Positions 7,685 to 16,752 of a stretch of DNA of 43,163 nt are shown here, in pieces; position 1 is the first letter of the stretch, and each line of letters opens with the position of its first letter. The position numbers and the translations under genes were made by a program. The stretch is from Deltaproteobacteria bacterium (GTDB lineage Bacteria > Desulfobacterota > Syntrophia > Syntrophales > UBA2210), in the NCBI GenBank assembly GCA_019313385.1, contig JAFDBG010000005.1, positions 1 to 43,163 on the forward strand. The letters are read 5' to 3'. The notes beneath the pieces were generated by a model. The model saw only the letters and a list, made by a program, of their open reading frames with translations. It had not been told where the DNA came from and did not search any database.

Positions 7685-9049
7685 ATGGTGGATATTGAAA
7701 AATACTCATACAAAATCACAAGGAAAATACGGGTTCGTATCCCGGACCTCCCCGGCGCATTTGGCCAAATGGCCACGGAGCTTGGAAAGCATGGCGCCGT
7801 GCTGGGTGACATTACAAAAGTACATCTTACTTCTCAATATATCACACGGGATGTGATAATATTTTTCGACGATGAAAAACAGTTTTCAGACACGATTTCC
7901 GACCTGGAACACCTTAGAGGTTATAAAATAATCTCCATCGAAGACGAAGTCCTTCATCTACATCGCGGCGGCAAGATAGCCATAACTCCGACGGTAAAGG
8001 TAGATACGCTGAGTGAGCTGAGGATGATTTATACTCCGGGAGTTGCTCAGGTGTGCAATTACATCATTGAACATCCTGAAGAGGCACGGGAATATACATC
8101 CATCTGCAATTCCGTATGCATCGCGACAAACGGCTCCGCCGTACTGGGTCTCGGCGACATCGGCGTTCTTGCGGGAATGCCCGTTATGGAGGGCAAATCG
8201 GTCATTCTGAACAGGATGGCAGGTGTAAGTTGCATACCTCTCCTTATAGAAAGCGACAACGCGGACAGGATCGTTGACACACTCGAAGCAGTATCAAAGA
8301 CATTCAGCGTCATCATGATAGAGGATATAAAAGCGCCCCTTTGTTTCGAGGTAGAAGAGAGGTTGCAGAAAAGAGTAGACATCCCCGTCTTTCATGATGA
8401 CCAGCACGGGACAGCGACTGTTATCCTGGCCGCGCTACTGAAGGCACTACAGCTTGTAGACAAACAAAAGGAAAAAGTAAAAATCGTCATCAGCGGCGCG
8501 GGCGCGGCGGGAGCGGCCACCGGAAAGATGCTCATGGAATACGGCTTCAGGCATATAACTATCTGCGACAGAAAAGGGGCCCTCTACATGGGCAGACCGG
8601 AACACATGAACGCATACAAGAATTCAATTGCTGAGCTTACCAATAAACCCGGAGAAAAAGGTGACTTAAAAGAGGTTATGAGGGGAAAGGATATTTTTAT
8701 TGGAGTCTCATCATCAAATCTGGTTTCAAAAGATATGGTGCGAAGCATGAATAATGCCCCCATTATCTTCGCGTTAGCCAATCCTCTTCCGGAGATACAC
8801 CTTGTAGACGCATTGGAAGCGGGGGCGGCGATAGCGCTGGACGGCAGAACTATAAACAATTGTCTGGTCTTTCCCGGTATTATACGTGGCACGATTGACG
8901 CGGGTGCCCCAAGAATCACCTATCCCATGAAATTCAGCGCCGCTGAGACCCTTGCATCCCTGTCAGGCAAACATGAGATAGTACCTGACTTTATGAATCC
9001 CGGCGTGCACAAAAAGATAGCTGAGGCTGTAGAACAAGCGGCATTGTAA
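7685..9049 (+). CDS. ACT-domain malic enzyme (NAD(P)-dependent malate dehydrogenase, decarboxylating)
   Basis: This 454-aa enzyme converts malate to pyruvate and CO2 (or the reverse). Residues about 12-88 form an N-terminal ACT domain, a small-molecule sensor found on a subset of malic enzymes. The catalytic part shows YTPGV (116-120), the GLGDIGVLAGMPVMEGK block with a conserved Lys at 171, Glu213-Asp214 for metal binding, DDQHGTA (238-244) and the dinucleotide fold GAGAAG (271-276). AAGGTAG precedes the ATG at 7685. Allosteric control through the ACT domain, possibly by an amino acid, is inferred. It would link C4 acids to pyruvate in central metabolism. Confidence 0.92.
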   Translation: MVDIEKYSYKITRKIRVRIPDLPGAFGQMATELGKHGAVLGDITKVHLTSQYITRDVIIFFDDEKQFSDTISDLEHLRGYKIISIEDEVLHLHRGGKIAITPTVKVDTLSELRMIYTPGVAQVCNYIIEHPEEAREYTSICNSVCIATNGSAVLGLGDIGVLAGMPVMEGKSVILNRMAGVSCIPLLIESDNADRIVDTLEAVSKTFSVIMIEDIKAPLCFEVEERLQKRVDIPVFHDDQHGTATVILAALLKALQLVDKQKEKVKIVISGAGAAGAATGKMLMEYGFRHITICDRKGALYMGRPEHMNAYKNSIAELTNKPGEKGDLKEVMRGKDIFIGVSSSNLVSKDMVRSMNNAPIIFALANPLPEIHLVDALEAGAAIALDGRTINNCLVFPGIIRGTIDAGAPRITYPMKFSAAETLASLSGKHEIVPDFMNPGVHKKIAEAVEQAAL

Positions 9050-9216
9050 GCTCTGCTCTTGCTTTTTGGTGTTTCAGCTTATATGTAAATACAGAATAAA
9101 AAACCAGGACACATGAAACCGGGGTTATTCTGCTGACAAATTGATCTACTTCGCACTTGCCTCGCCGTCAGTCTCTTTGGTGCGACCCGGTTTCAACAAA
9201 CGGAAAGGAATATTGG

Positions 9217-10023
9217 ATGAGTTGGTGGGGAAAATTGATAGGGGGATCGGTGGGTTTTTTCTTCGGAGGTCCTCTGGGTGCGATTCTGGGCACCGCTATA
9301 GGGCATAGCTTTGACCACGCTAAAACAGCAGTTGGCGGCGGGAATTTCGGATTCGGAAATCCCGAGCGGGTGCAGATTGCCTTCTTTACAGCAACGTTCT
9401 CTGTAATGGGGCACCTCGCGAAGGCAGATGGAAGGGTTTCCGAGGAGGAGATCGCCGCGGTGCGTACTACCATCAGAAATATGCGGCTTACTCCGGAACA
9501 GCAGCAGGCCGCTCTCAATCTTTTTAATGAAGGCAAACGTCCCGATTTTCCGCTTGACGATATCCTGGAGCAGTTCAGGCGGGAGTGCCATGGAAGGCGC
9601 AGTCTCATACGGATGTTTCTTGAGATTCTCCTGGGAACAGCAATGGCTGACGGAGAAATTCATGACTCGGAACTCTATGTTCTCTATTATGTCTGCGACC
9701 ATACAGGTTATCCCAGGGCGGATTTCGAGGGCATCATACGAATGATGCAGGCGGGACAGCGTGCGGGAGGTACCACGGGCTTCGACAAGAAATATGGCGC
9801 GGACGACACCCGTCTCAGTAACGCTTACGGTGTGTTGGGGCTTTCTAAAAAGGCCTCTGACGATGAAGTCAAAAAATCGTATCGGCGCCTCATGACACAG
9901 TATCATCCAGACAAACTCGTTTCCAAAGGTCTTCCCGATGAGATGATGAAATTTGCCACTGAAAAAACCAGGGATATCAAGGCGGCCTACGATCTCGTAC
10001 GAAGCTCCCGAAAACTCCACTGA
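9217..10023 (+). CDS. DjlA-like co-chaperone (TerB plus J domain)
   Basis: This 268-aa protein begins with WWGKLIGGSVGFFFGGPLG, a glycine-rich hydrophobic N-terminal segment like that of the membrane-anchored co-chaperone DjlA. A TerB-type helical domain follows (about 56-170), then a C-terminal J domain (about 203-262) with the essential HPD at 230-232, which stimulates DnaK ATPase. The ATG at 9217 is chosen over the TTG at 9157 because AAAGGAA lies 7 bases upstream and homologues start with a similar WGK sequence. The preceding 167-base gap has a 10-bp inverted repeat (9114-9123 and 9186-9195) of unknown use. Confidence 0.85.
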   Translation: MSWWGKLIGGSVGFFFGGPLGAILGTAIGHSFDHAKTAVGGGNFGFGNPERVQIAFFTATFSVMGHLAKADGRVSEEEIAAVRTTIRNMRLTPEQQQAALNLFNEGKRPDFPLDDILEQFRRECHGRRSLIRMFLEILLGTAMADGEIHDSELYVLYYVCDHTGYPRADFEGIIRMMQAGQRAGGTTGFDKKYGADDTRLSNAYGVLGLSKKASDDEVKKSYRRLMTQYHPDKLVSKGLPDEMMKFATEKTRDIKAAYDLVRSSRKLH

Positions 10024-10100
10024 TGAAACGGGGCCCTTCCTTCCTGAACTTTTCCATTGACGCCTGCGTATAAATAATCCATATTGGCACGCCTGAGAAC

Positions 10101-10118
10101 GGCACCAATCATGGTGCC
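10101..10118. other. Short hairpin between djlA-like and ABC-F genes
   Basis: GGCACCA and TGGTGCC form a 7-bp stem with a 4-base loop. No T-run follows, so it is not a clear intrinsic terminator. The 233-base gap 10024-10256 that holds it shows no gene. Confidence 0.3.
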
Positions 10119-10256
10119 CCTGTCAAACTATGGAAAAAGGAGGCTTCCCCTGTTTGATTTCCAGTCAGGCCCGGAACTCCTATGCGATAGACTGCCGGCG
10201 TTTCCTGTTTTTCAAGGCACTACCAAAACTTTTTGCTGATCCCAACTGGACTAAAA

Positions 10257-12218
10257 ATGATTTCACTGCAAAACATATCCAAACAGTACAGCGGAAAATA
10301 TCTCTTCAGAGGTCTTTCTCTCCATATAGAAGACGGAAACAGGACTGCCTTCGTGGGTCGGAACGGAACAGGTAAATCCACGCTGATGAAGATAATCCTG
10401 GGAGAAATCGAAGCGGATTCGGGAAAAATCATCCAATCCAGATTTAACAGCGTAGGCTATCTCCCCCAGGACAGCGTGTATCACACGGGCCGAACTCTTT
10501 TTGAAGAAGCGGCAACCGCCTTTGACGACCTGAACCGCCTCCATGAAAGAATCAGAGAGATCGGCTGCGAAATCTCGACTACAACCTCTCCGCAAGGAGA
10601 TAACACTCCGAAATTACAGGGCCTTATTGATGAGATGGGACAGGCGCAGAGCATCCTGGAGCACCGGGAGGGCTACAATATAGAGATAAAGGTGAAGCAG
10701 ATCCTTTCAGGCCTCGGATTTAATGAAGAGGACATGTCCCGAATGACAGAGGAGTTCAGCGGTGGCTGGCAGATGAGAATAGCCCTCGCCAAGTTGCTCC
10801 TCCGGGAGCCGACCATCCTGCTGCTTGACGAACCCACCAATCACCTCGATATGGAATCCCTGGAGTGGATTGAAGGATATCTTAAGTCGTACAGGGGTTC
10901 TATTGTGCTGGTATCTCACGATAGCCGTTTTCTTGACAATCTCGTCGAAAGGGTGATCGAAATATCCATGGGAGAGGCGACTGAATACGCCGGCAATTAT
11001 TCATCCTACCTGACTCAAAAAGCCCAGCGCCTCGAGATGCTGCAGTCCTCGCTCAGAAACCGGCAGCGCGTGATTGACAGTACTACACATTTTATAGAGC
11101 GATTCCGGTATAAAAGCACCAAGGCAAAACAGGTCCAGAGCCGTATCAGGATGCTCGAAAAGATGGGGCATATCGAGATAGATAAAGAGGAAAGTTCCAT
11201 ATTTTTCGATTTTCCGGACCCACCGCGTGCTGGAAGGGTGGTAATGGAGATAGAGACCCTTACAAAGTCTTATGGTAATAATATGGTATTGGACGACATA
11301 TCCTTCATCGTTGAACGCGGAGACAAAGTCGCTCTTCTCGGGGTCAATGGTTCCGGAAAATCCACGCTCGCGCGTATTATAGCCGATGTTGACACCTTCC
11401 AGCGCGGTTTTAGAAAACCGGGTCACAATACTGTTATCTCTTACTATTCCCAGAACATAGTGGAAGGACTGGACCCGGACAAGACAGTCTTGCAGACACT
11501 TGACGCGGTCGCTCCCCTCAAATCCCCCGGTGAGCTGAGAACTCTTCTCGGTTGTTTCCTCTTTAAGGATGATGATGTATTTAAACCGGTTTCCGTCCTG
11601 TCAGGAGGCGAAAAGAGCCGGCTTGCCCTCGCCAAAATGATTCTGAAGCCCGCGAATTTATTGATAATGGACGAACCGACAAATCACCTCGACGCGCAGT
11701 CGAAATCCATTCTCCAGCGCAGTCTCAAAAGATTTTCGGGGGCATGTGTAATTGTGTCTCACGACCGGGATTTCCTCGCGCCGCTTATAAACAAGGTCGC
11801 CGTACTGACGGACAACGGTCTGAGAATATATCATGGGAATGTCGATGATTATCTGGGCAAATATCGTAGGGATAAAGAAAATGCTGACGCCAGAAAAGAC
11901 CTTCCGGAAAACAGAATTCCGTTAGATGTTAAAAAGAACCGAAAAAGAGTGGCGGCCGAGACAAGACAGCAACGGTACAAAAAACTGAAGCCTCTGAAGG
12001 ACGCGCAGGAGACAATTGAAAGAGAAATAGCCGATTATGAGAAGAAAAAACTGGAGATTGAAACCTCTTTTTCAGACCAGAACACCTATAAAAACGATGT
12101 TTTAATCCAATCTCTCAACATTGAATACTCCCAGATCACCTCCCTGCTCGATTCTCTTTACGACAAATGGGCGGCAACGGAAGAAAAGATAGGGAAGATT
12201 ACAGACGATTCAAATTAG
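10257..12218 (+). CDS. ABC-F family ATPase (Uup/YheS-like)
   Basis: This 653-aa soluble protein has two ABC cassettes and no membrane domain, the mark of ABC-F ribosome-associated ATPases. Cassette 1 has Walker A GRNGTGKS (34-41), signature FSGGW and Walker B LLLDEPTNHLD. Cassette 2 has GVNGSGKST, LSGGEKS and LIMDEPTNHLD. A positively charged linker lies between them, and the C terminus is a Lys/Glu-rich coiled coil, as in YheS/Uup. Known relatives act on translating or stalled ribosomes or in DNA transposition control; which applies here is not known. ATG 10257 is favoured over an upstream TTG at 10233 because it begins the conserved MISLQNISKQY; no good ribosome binding site is visible. Confidence 0.9.
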   Translation: MISLQNISKQYSGKYLFRGLSLHIEDGNRTAFVGRNGTGKSTLMKIILGEIEADSGKIIQSRFNSVGYLPQDSVYHTGRTLFEEAATAFDDLNRLHERIREIGCEISTTTSPQGDNTPKLQGLIDEMGQAQSILEHREGYNIEIKVKQILSGLGFNEEDMSRMTEEFSGGWQMRIALAKLLLREPTILLLDEPTNHLDMESLEWIEGYLKSYRGSIVLVSHDSRFLDNLVERVIEISMGEATEYAGNYSSYLTQKAQRLEMLQSSLRNRQRVIDSTTHFIERFRYKSTKAKQVQSRIRMLEKMGHIEIDKEESSIFFDFPDPPRAGRVVMEIETLTKSYGNNMVLDDISFIVERGDKVALLGVNGSGKSTLARIIADVDTFQRGFRKPGHNTVISYYSQNIVEGLDPDKTVLQTLDAVAPLKSPGELRTLLGCFLFKDDDVFKPVSVLSGGEKSRLALAKMILKPANLLIMDEPTNHLDAQSKSILQRSLKRFSGACVIVSHDRDFLAPLINKVAVLTDNGLRIYHGNVDDYLGKYRRDKENADARKDLPENRIPLDVKKNRKRVAAETRQQRYKKLKPLKDAQETIEREIADYEKKKLEIETSFSDQNTYKNDVLIQSLNIEYSQITSLLDSLYDKWAATEEKIGKITDDSN

Positions 12219-12279
12219 TTGTAGACTTCATGGAATTTTAGAGGCATTATCACACATATAAAAAGGAGTGGGGTGGAAT

Positions 12280-12738
12280 ATGTTTAAAGCAAGCAATATT
12301 ATGACAAAAAAGATTGTTTCCGTTTCTCCTGAAACGGAAATTACCATGGCCGCAAAGCTGATGTTTGAGTACCATTTCAACGGGCTTCCTGTAGTTGATG
12401 GGGCGGGTTGCCTGTTGGGAATTATATGTCAGGATGACCTGATCATCCAGCAAAAAAAGGTTCCTCTGCCTTCCTTCTTTACCCTTCTTGATGGAATTAT
12501 TCCCCTGGCTTCTTATAAGAAGATCGAGAAAGAAGTGGAAAAGATGGTTGCAACCACTGTGGCTCAGGCCATGACATCTAACCCGATAACCGTTGACTCG
12601 GCAACCAGTCTGGAAGATATCGCCTCCCTGATGCTAAAAAACAACGTGCATACATTGCCTGTCCTGGAACAGGGCAAGCTGGTTGGTATTATAGGCAAAG
12701 AGGATATTCTAAGGACCCTTATGTCCAACGAAAAATGA
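12280..12738 (+). CDS. CBS-domain protein
   Basis: This 152-aa protein consists of two CBS motifs, one starting at the N terminus (KASNIMTKKIVSVSPET) and one after about residue 90 (VAQAMTSNPITVDSAT). Paired CBS motifs form a Bateman module that binds adenosyl ligands such as AMP or ATP. There is no catalytic domain, so it probably regulates a partner protein. AAGGAG at 12262-12267 lies 12 bases from the ATG and GGTGGA lies closer. The region between the CBS motifs (about 50-85) is somewhat longer than usual. It is followed 41 bases later by a YjbQ-family gene. Confidence 0.83.
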   Translation: MFKASNIMTKKIVSVSPETEITMAAKLMFEYHFNGLPVVDGAGCLLGIICQDDLIIQQKKVPLPSFFTLLDGIIPLASYKKIEKEVEKMVATTVAQAMTSNPITVDSATSLEDIASLMLKNNVHTLPVLEQGKLVGIIGKEDILRTLMSNEK

Positions 12739-12779
12739 GCTTGAATCTGATTGACGGGCATATCCAGCAGTGACAGGCC

Positions 12780-13178
12780 ATGAGAACAACAATAACATTC
12801 AGAACCACATCCCGGGAAGAGATAGTGGACATCACGGGGCAGGTACGAGATGCCGTGGCCGTGCATGGTAAAGACCATGAACTGTGCGCCCTGTACGCCC
12901 TTGGGGCAACAGCGGCAATCATGATACAGGAAAACTGGGATCCTAACATACAAACCGATGTGTTGAATTGCCTTCGCGCCGTAGCCCCTAAGGGACAGTG
13001 GCTGCATGACAGAATAGATGGAAACGGTGACGCGCATATGAAGGCGGGACTTGTGGGCCCATCAGAAATTGTTCCCATACAGGACGGACAGCTTCTCCTC
13101 AGTACGTGGCAGAACATCTTTTTCTGTGAGTTTGATGGTCCAAGAACAACAAGAAAGGTGATTATTACCCTGATATAG
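12780..13178 (+). CDS. YjbQ-family protein (secondary thiamine-phosphate synthase enzyme)
   Basis: This 132-aa protein matches the YjbQ/UPF0047 family in length and in the conserved C-terminal block LHDRIDGNGDAHMKAGLVGPSE and GQLLLSTWQNIFFCEFDGPR. Family members form small trimers with a metal-like site built by conserved His and Glu; weak thiamine-phosphate synthase activity is reported for the family, but the physiological role is unsettled. GACAGG precedes the ATG. Its stop lies only 4 bases from the stop of the convergent PHP gene, with no visible terminator between. Confidence 0.88.
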   Translation: MRTTITFRTTSREEIVDITGQVRDAVAVHGKDHELCALYALGATAAIMIQENWDPNIQTDVLNCLRAVAPKGQWLHDRIDGNGDAHMKAGLVGPSEIVPIQDGQLLLSTWQNIFFCEFDGPRTTRKVIITLI

Positions 13179-13182
13179 CCCT

Positions 13183-14241
13183 TTACCTTACATAGACGGG
13201 GTTTGAAAATATCCACGGCCTGTATTTCCCCCGAACTTTCAGATACACCTCGGCTCGATAAACACCCTTCCGCGATATCTTACACGTTATTTCTTTATCA
13301 ATCGTCTCCGCAAACACATCACCATCCTGCATGATACGGATTTTCCCCCTTTCGGGAATTTTAACGTCCAATAATGCATCCCCTTTCAGAGAAAATTCAT
13401 CGCCCATTGTAACTTCGTCATCCTCATCGGAGAGAGAAAGGGAAAATCCCTTTGCGGCGCGGAAATATTCCATGGCTATATATGCCCGCCCATTTTTGAG
13501 GCCCTTCAAAAGGGTATCTATATCTCCTTCACCTTCACCGCTCAGAGGATTATCAAGCAAGAGATGAGTCCTAATGAACCGAAATGCCCTCTTAAAGGGG
13601 AAGATGCTGATGGTTAATCCAAATATCTTACGCGGGGTATCGTGGTTATCCAACTCACCGATCCCCACAACCCTGCCATTCCTATTAAGGTAGTCCCATC
13701 TCTTCAAAGTTATATTCCTGGGACCGTTTAAAACATAAGCGGGAAAAAGATACCCGGCCAGAGCACTTGGGAGACCCTTCAGGGTGGACTGCCAGTCGGT
13801 CATAAAATCCCATACCCCCATTCCTGTATAGCCAGAGACCGACCAGTCACGCCATGGAAAATGTTTCACGTGAAACATTTCTGTGCCTTCATGGTCCGGA
13901 TGAGCGATAAAACCAATCCCTCCCAACTCCTTCACCTTGTCTATCCAACCCTGCGGATTGCTCGCCGTATCGGTTTCGTCGATGATCAACTCCTCATTTA
14001 TCCCGAACGCCAGGTAGTGATTGAATCGCGGCGATACTTCCTGGCCAACTACCAAAAGAATGCCTCCATTCCATCCCTCCAATCCGGCTCTTCTTGCGCC
14101 CAGCGTGGAATGGTCCGTAAGCATAAGAAAATCAACACCGTTTTTGTCGGCCGCTTTTATAATCTCTTCTACGGGAACTCTTCCATCAAAAGAATAAGAG
14201 GAATGAAAATGTATGACTCCTGAGTAATCGTATAGTTTCAT
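13183..14241 (-). CDS. PHP-domain metal-dependent phosphoesterase
   Basis: This 352-aa protein has the PHP metal-site motifs: HFHSSYSFDG at residues 11-20, LTDHST at 41-46, IAHPDHEGTE in the middle and IGELDNHD later. It probably hydrolyses a phosphoester; the substrate is unknown. The C-terminal third (after about 270) looks like a beta-rich accessory domain. AAGAGG precedes the ATG at 14241. The gene carries a perfect parS centromere site at 13862-13877, which encodes MFHVKH within residues 122-127, so this stretch of protein is constrained by a DNA function. It follows the endonuclease III relative on the same strand after a 27-base gap. Confidence 0.85.
   Translation of the reverse strand: MKLYDYSGVIHFHSSYSFDGRVPVEEIIKAADKNGVDFLMLTDHSTLGARRAGLEGWNGGILLVVGQEVSPRFNHYLAFGINEELIIDETDTASNPQGWIDKVKELGGIGFIAHPDHEGTEMFHVKHFPWRDWSVSGYTGMGVWDFMTDWQSTLKGLPSALAGYLFPAYVLNGPRNITLKRWDYLNRNGRVVGIGELDNHDTPRKIFGLTISIFPFKRAFRFIRTHLLLDNPLSGEGEGDIDTLLKGLKNGRAYIAMEYFRAAKGFSLSLSDEDDEVTMGDEFSLKGDALLDVKIPERGKIRIMQDGDVFAETIDKEITCKISRKGVYRAEVYLKVRGKYRPWIFSNPVYVR
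13862..13877. promoter_or_regulatory. parS: parS centromere-like site (ParB binding)
   Basis: TGTTTCACGTGAAACA is a perfect match to the bacterial parS consensus and the palindrome extends by three more pairs (13859-13880, 22 bp). It lies inside the PHP gene, about 7.8 kb left of parA and about 11 kb from the proposed oriC. ParB encoded at 22456-23316 should nucleate here. Confidence 0.93.
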
Positions 14242-14268
14242 ATTCGCCTCTTTGAAGAAATGGCGGGA

Positions 14269-14979
14269 TTAACAGGCTTTCAGGGTTGTAGCTTTGGCAA
14301 TGCTAAGTTCACAGCATGAAGGGCTATTGTCATGACAGGTTTGCGTTCTCAAGGGGCAACCGCTGCAAAGCGATTTTTTCCTGCAGAAATGCTTTCCCGT
14401 GTTTTCCAGCAGGGCATGGTATTGATTGTACAACGGTGTATCCTGTGGAAGGTTCTCCATAAAAAGCGTCTGTATCTCTTTATAGCTCCGGTCCCGGGGA
14501 ATAATATCATGTCTTTCCAGTATCCTGCGGGTGTAGGCATCAACGACAAAAATCGGTTTGCCACCGCCATAAAGCAGGATGCTGTCCGCCGTCTCCTCGC
14601 CAATTCCATTGACACCCAGTAATTTTTCCCGGAGTGTCCACAGCTCTTCATTGAACATTTCCCCCATCTTGCAGGCATATTCTTCCTGCAGGAAACGGAG
14701 GAACGCCTTGAGTCTTTTTGTTTTTATATTGTAATATCCTGAAGATCTTATAAGGTCGGCAACGACACTGTCCTCCGCCGTATAAAGCCTGATCGGGTTG
14801 AGGAGATCCGCCTCTTTTAGCTTTGCTATGGCAATCTCCACATTTTTCCAGTTTGTGTTCTGCGTCAGGATTGCCCCGACGGCCATTTCGAAAGGGGATT
14901 CTCCCGGCCACCAGTAGAGCTCGCCGAAATGTTCATTAAGGGTTTTATAAATTTTGCACAGCATATCATGCAATTGCAT
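14269..14979 (-). CDS. Endonuclease III-family DNA glycosylase, MagIII-like
   Basis: This 236-aa helix-hairpin-helix base-excision protein has the HhH loop VNGIGEETAD (about 123-132), the catalytic Asp147 (FVVDAYT) and a C-terminal Cys cluster C199-X5-C205-X2-C208-X6-C215 that likely binds a 4Fe-4S cluster. The catalytic Lys of true Nth in GVGxKTA is Glu129 here, which predicts a monofunctional glycosylase without lyase activity, more like MagIII (alkylated purines) than Nth. The Cys spacing also differs by one from the classic X6-X2-X5. Start 14979 is preferred because GGAG lies 9 bases before it; an in-frame ATG at 14997 is the alternative. Confidence 0.8.
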   Translation of the reverse strand: MQLHDMLCKIYKTLNEHFGELYWWPGESPFEMAVGAILTQNTNWKNVEIAIAKLKEADLLNPIRLYTAEDSVVADLIRSSGYYNIKTKRLKAFLRFLQEEYACKMGEMFNEELWTLREKLLGVNGIGEETADSILLYGGGKPIFVVDAYTRRILERHDIIPRDRSYKEIQTLFMENLPQDTPLYNQYHALLENTGKHFCRKKSLCSGCPLRTQTCHDNSPSCCELSIAKATTLKAC

Positions 14980-15153
14980 CACTAAAAGCTCCAGCATCTC
15001 GACAAGTCGGAAGCTATATATGGGAAGCGAGTTTTTAAGTTACTTGAAAGATGCTTAAATCTTTGAAGAAAGAGCTCGACGTGTAAAAATCGTGACCAGA
15101 ATACGAGTCCGCGAAAACCCTCTCGAAAGAAAAAAAGAAAAGCACAAAAAGAA

Positions 15154-15200
15154 AGGGGCTATCAGCAATGGGCCAATTAACGCTAATTGCCGGCGCCCCT
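15154..15200 (-). terminator. Candidate intrinsic terminator of degP
   Basis: Read on the minus strand, AGGGGC and GCCCCT close a stem whose interior contains a second pairing (CAATTA with TAATTG). It is followed by a T-rich tail (TTCTTTTTG). It lies 14 bases after the degP stop codon. The rest of 14998-15213 shows no gene. Confidence 0.5.
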
Positions 15201-15213
15201 CTCGCTTCTTCTG

Positions 15214-16701
15214 TTACTTTCTAATCACGGCAAAGAACTTTGACTTTCCTCTCTGTATGAGCACCAGGACACTGTCCCCGGAAACCGCTCTCGGCATCAC
15301 ACTCCGATAATCCTTCAACGAAGAAACCTTTGACCTGTTAACCTGTCGTATAATGTCTCCCGCCTGTATACCCGCCTCATCTGCCGGGCTACCGCTTTCC
15401 ACCTGCGCTATAATAACACCCTTTGCATTTGGGAATCCGAGATGTTCGGCAATTTCAGGTGTTATTTCCTGGACGGTCATTCCGAAGTGCTTTCCGCTCT
15501 CTTCAGGCTCCACCTCTGTTAGATCCCTGGTCTCAGGACGTTCCGTTACTTTAACTGTAAAGGCTTTTTGCCTGCCGTCCCGCAATACCTTAATCTCCAC
15601 TTTATCGCCCACGGTAACGCCTGCGACGATCTTTATCAGTTCATGGGTATCCTTTACATCCTTGCCATCAATCTCAATTATGACATCCCCTGTCTTTATG
15701 CCCGCCTTCTCGGCGGGATCTCCTTTAAATACGTCAGAGACAAGGGCCCCTTCAGCCGTCTTTAGATTCAGGTTTTTGGCAATATCCTCTGTGATCCCCT
15801 GAACGGAAACGCCCAACCAGCCGCGTATCACCTTCCCCTTTGTTCTGAGATTGGGAAGGATCTCCTTTGCCATATCTACAGGTATGGCAAAACCTATCCC
15901 CTGACCCTGGGCAACGATAGCCGTATTTATCCCTACAACCTTTCCCTCCAGATCGAAAAGGGGACCCCCGCTATTCCCGGGGTTTATAGAAGCATCTGTC
16001 TGTATAAAATCATCGTAAGGCCCGGCGCCTATAACCCTCCCCTTGGCACTCACGATTCCCGCCGTTACTGTCTGAGAGAGACCAAATGGATTTCCTATCG
16101 CAATAACCCAGTCCCCGACACGCAACTTTGACGAATCTCCAAGTTTGACAACTGGCAGAGCAACCTCTGATTCTATCTTCAGCAGGGCTATGTCCGTGTT
16201 CTTATCCTTGCCCTTTACCGTGGCATCGTACTCCTTTCCATTGGACAGTTTGACCACTATCTTATCGGCTTTTTCGATCACATGATTATTCGTAAAGATA
16301 TATCCGTCCTTGCTGATGATAAACCCAGATCCCAGGCTTCTCTGTTTGAATTCTCTCCCCGGCATATCGCCAAAAAACTTTTTAAAGAACTCCTCCCCGC
16401 CAAAAAACCTGTCCAACTGCTCATTATTTAAAGGGGTCCTGAACCCTCCGGTGGTTATCGTCTTTGTCGTGCTGATATTTACAACCGCGGGTTTCAGCTT
16501 TTCAGCCAGATCGGCAAAAGACGAGGGGGCGCCACTTGCCGTCTCTGTCGTTGAAGCCGCCATGGCATCACGGGAAGAAACCCCTAAGGACATTGCAGAG
16601 AAGTGAATCGTCCCTGCAAAAGAAATTATGAAAATTATTACAAGAAACGACACCAGAACCAATAGAAACCTTTTTCTTTTTTTCGTACTTTCAGAATTCA
16701 T
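15214..16701 (-). CDS. degP: Periplasmic serine endoprotease, DegP/HtrA family
   Basis: This 495-aa protein degrades or refolds damaged envelope proteins in the periplasm. A hydrophobic segment at residues about 11-30, after a Lys/Arg-rich start, is a signal peptide or anchor. The trypsin-like domain carries His140 (TNNHVIE), Asp170 (NTDIALL) and Ser244 (GNSGGPL). Two PDZ domains follow (about 280-370 and 395-490). GGGGAG precedes the ATG at 16701. The domain order and length match two-PDZ HtrA proteases. It follows the FAH-family gene on the same strand after 51 bases and ends at a candidate terminator. Confidence 0.94.
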   Translation of the reverse strand: MNSESTKKRKRFLLVLVSFLVIIFIISFAGTIHFSAMSLGVSSRDAMAASTTETASGAPSSFADLAEKLKPAVVNISTTKTITTGGFRTPLNNEQLDRFFGGEEFFKKFFGDMPGREFKQRSLGSGFIISKDGYIFTNNHVIEKADKIVVKLSNGKEYDATVKGKDKNTDIALLKIESEVALPVVKLGDSSKLRVGDWVIAIGNPFGLSQTVTAGIVSAKGRVIGAGPYDDFIQTDASINPGNSGGPLFDLEGKVVGINTAIVAQGQGIGFAIPVDMAKEILPNLRTKGKVIRGWLGVSVQGITEDIAKNLNLKTAEGALVSDVFKGDPAEKAGIKTGDVIIEIDGKDVKDTHELIKIVAGVTVGDKVEIKVLRDGRQKAFTVKVTERPETRDLTEVEPEESGKHFGMTVQEITPEIAEHLGFPNAKGVIIAQVESGSPADEAGIQAGDIIRQVNRSKVSSLKDYRSVMPRAVSGDSVLVLIQRGKSKFFAVIRK

Positions 16702-16752
16702 ATAATTCTCCCCATTTTTGCAAAAAATCTGTCTCCCGAACGTCGAGTGGGC

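Noticed and set aside
9114-9195. 10-bp inverted repeat (TGAAACCGGG / CCCGGTTTCA) before the DjlA-like gene
   Set aside because: The arms are 62 bases apart and no function or T-run is evident; recorded only in the gene note.
9193-10020. A 275-codon minus-strand open frame
   Set aside because: It mirrors the DjlA-like gene, whose plus frame shows the J-domain HPD and the expected N terminus.
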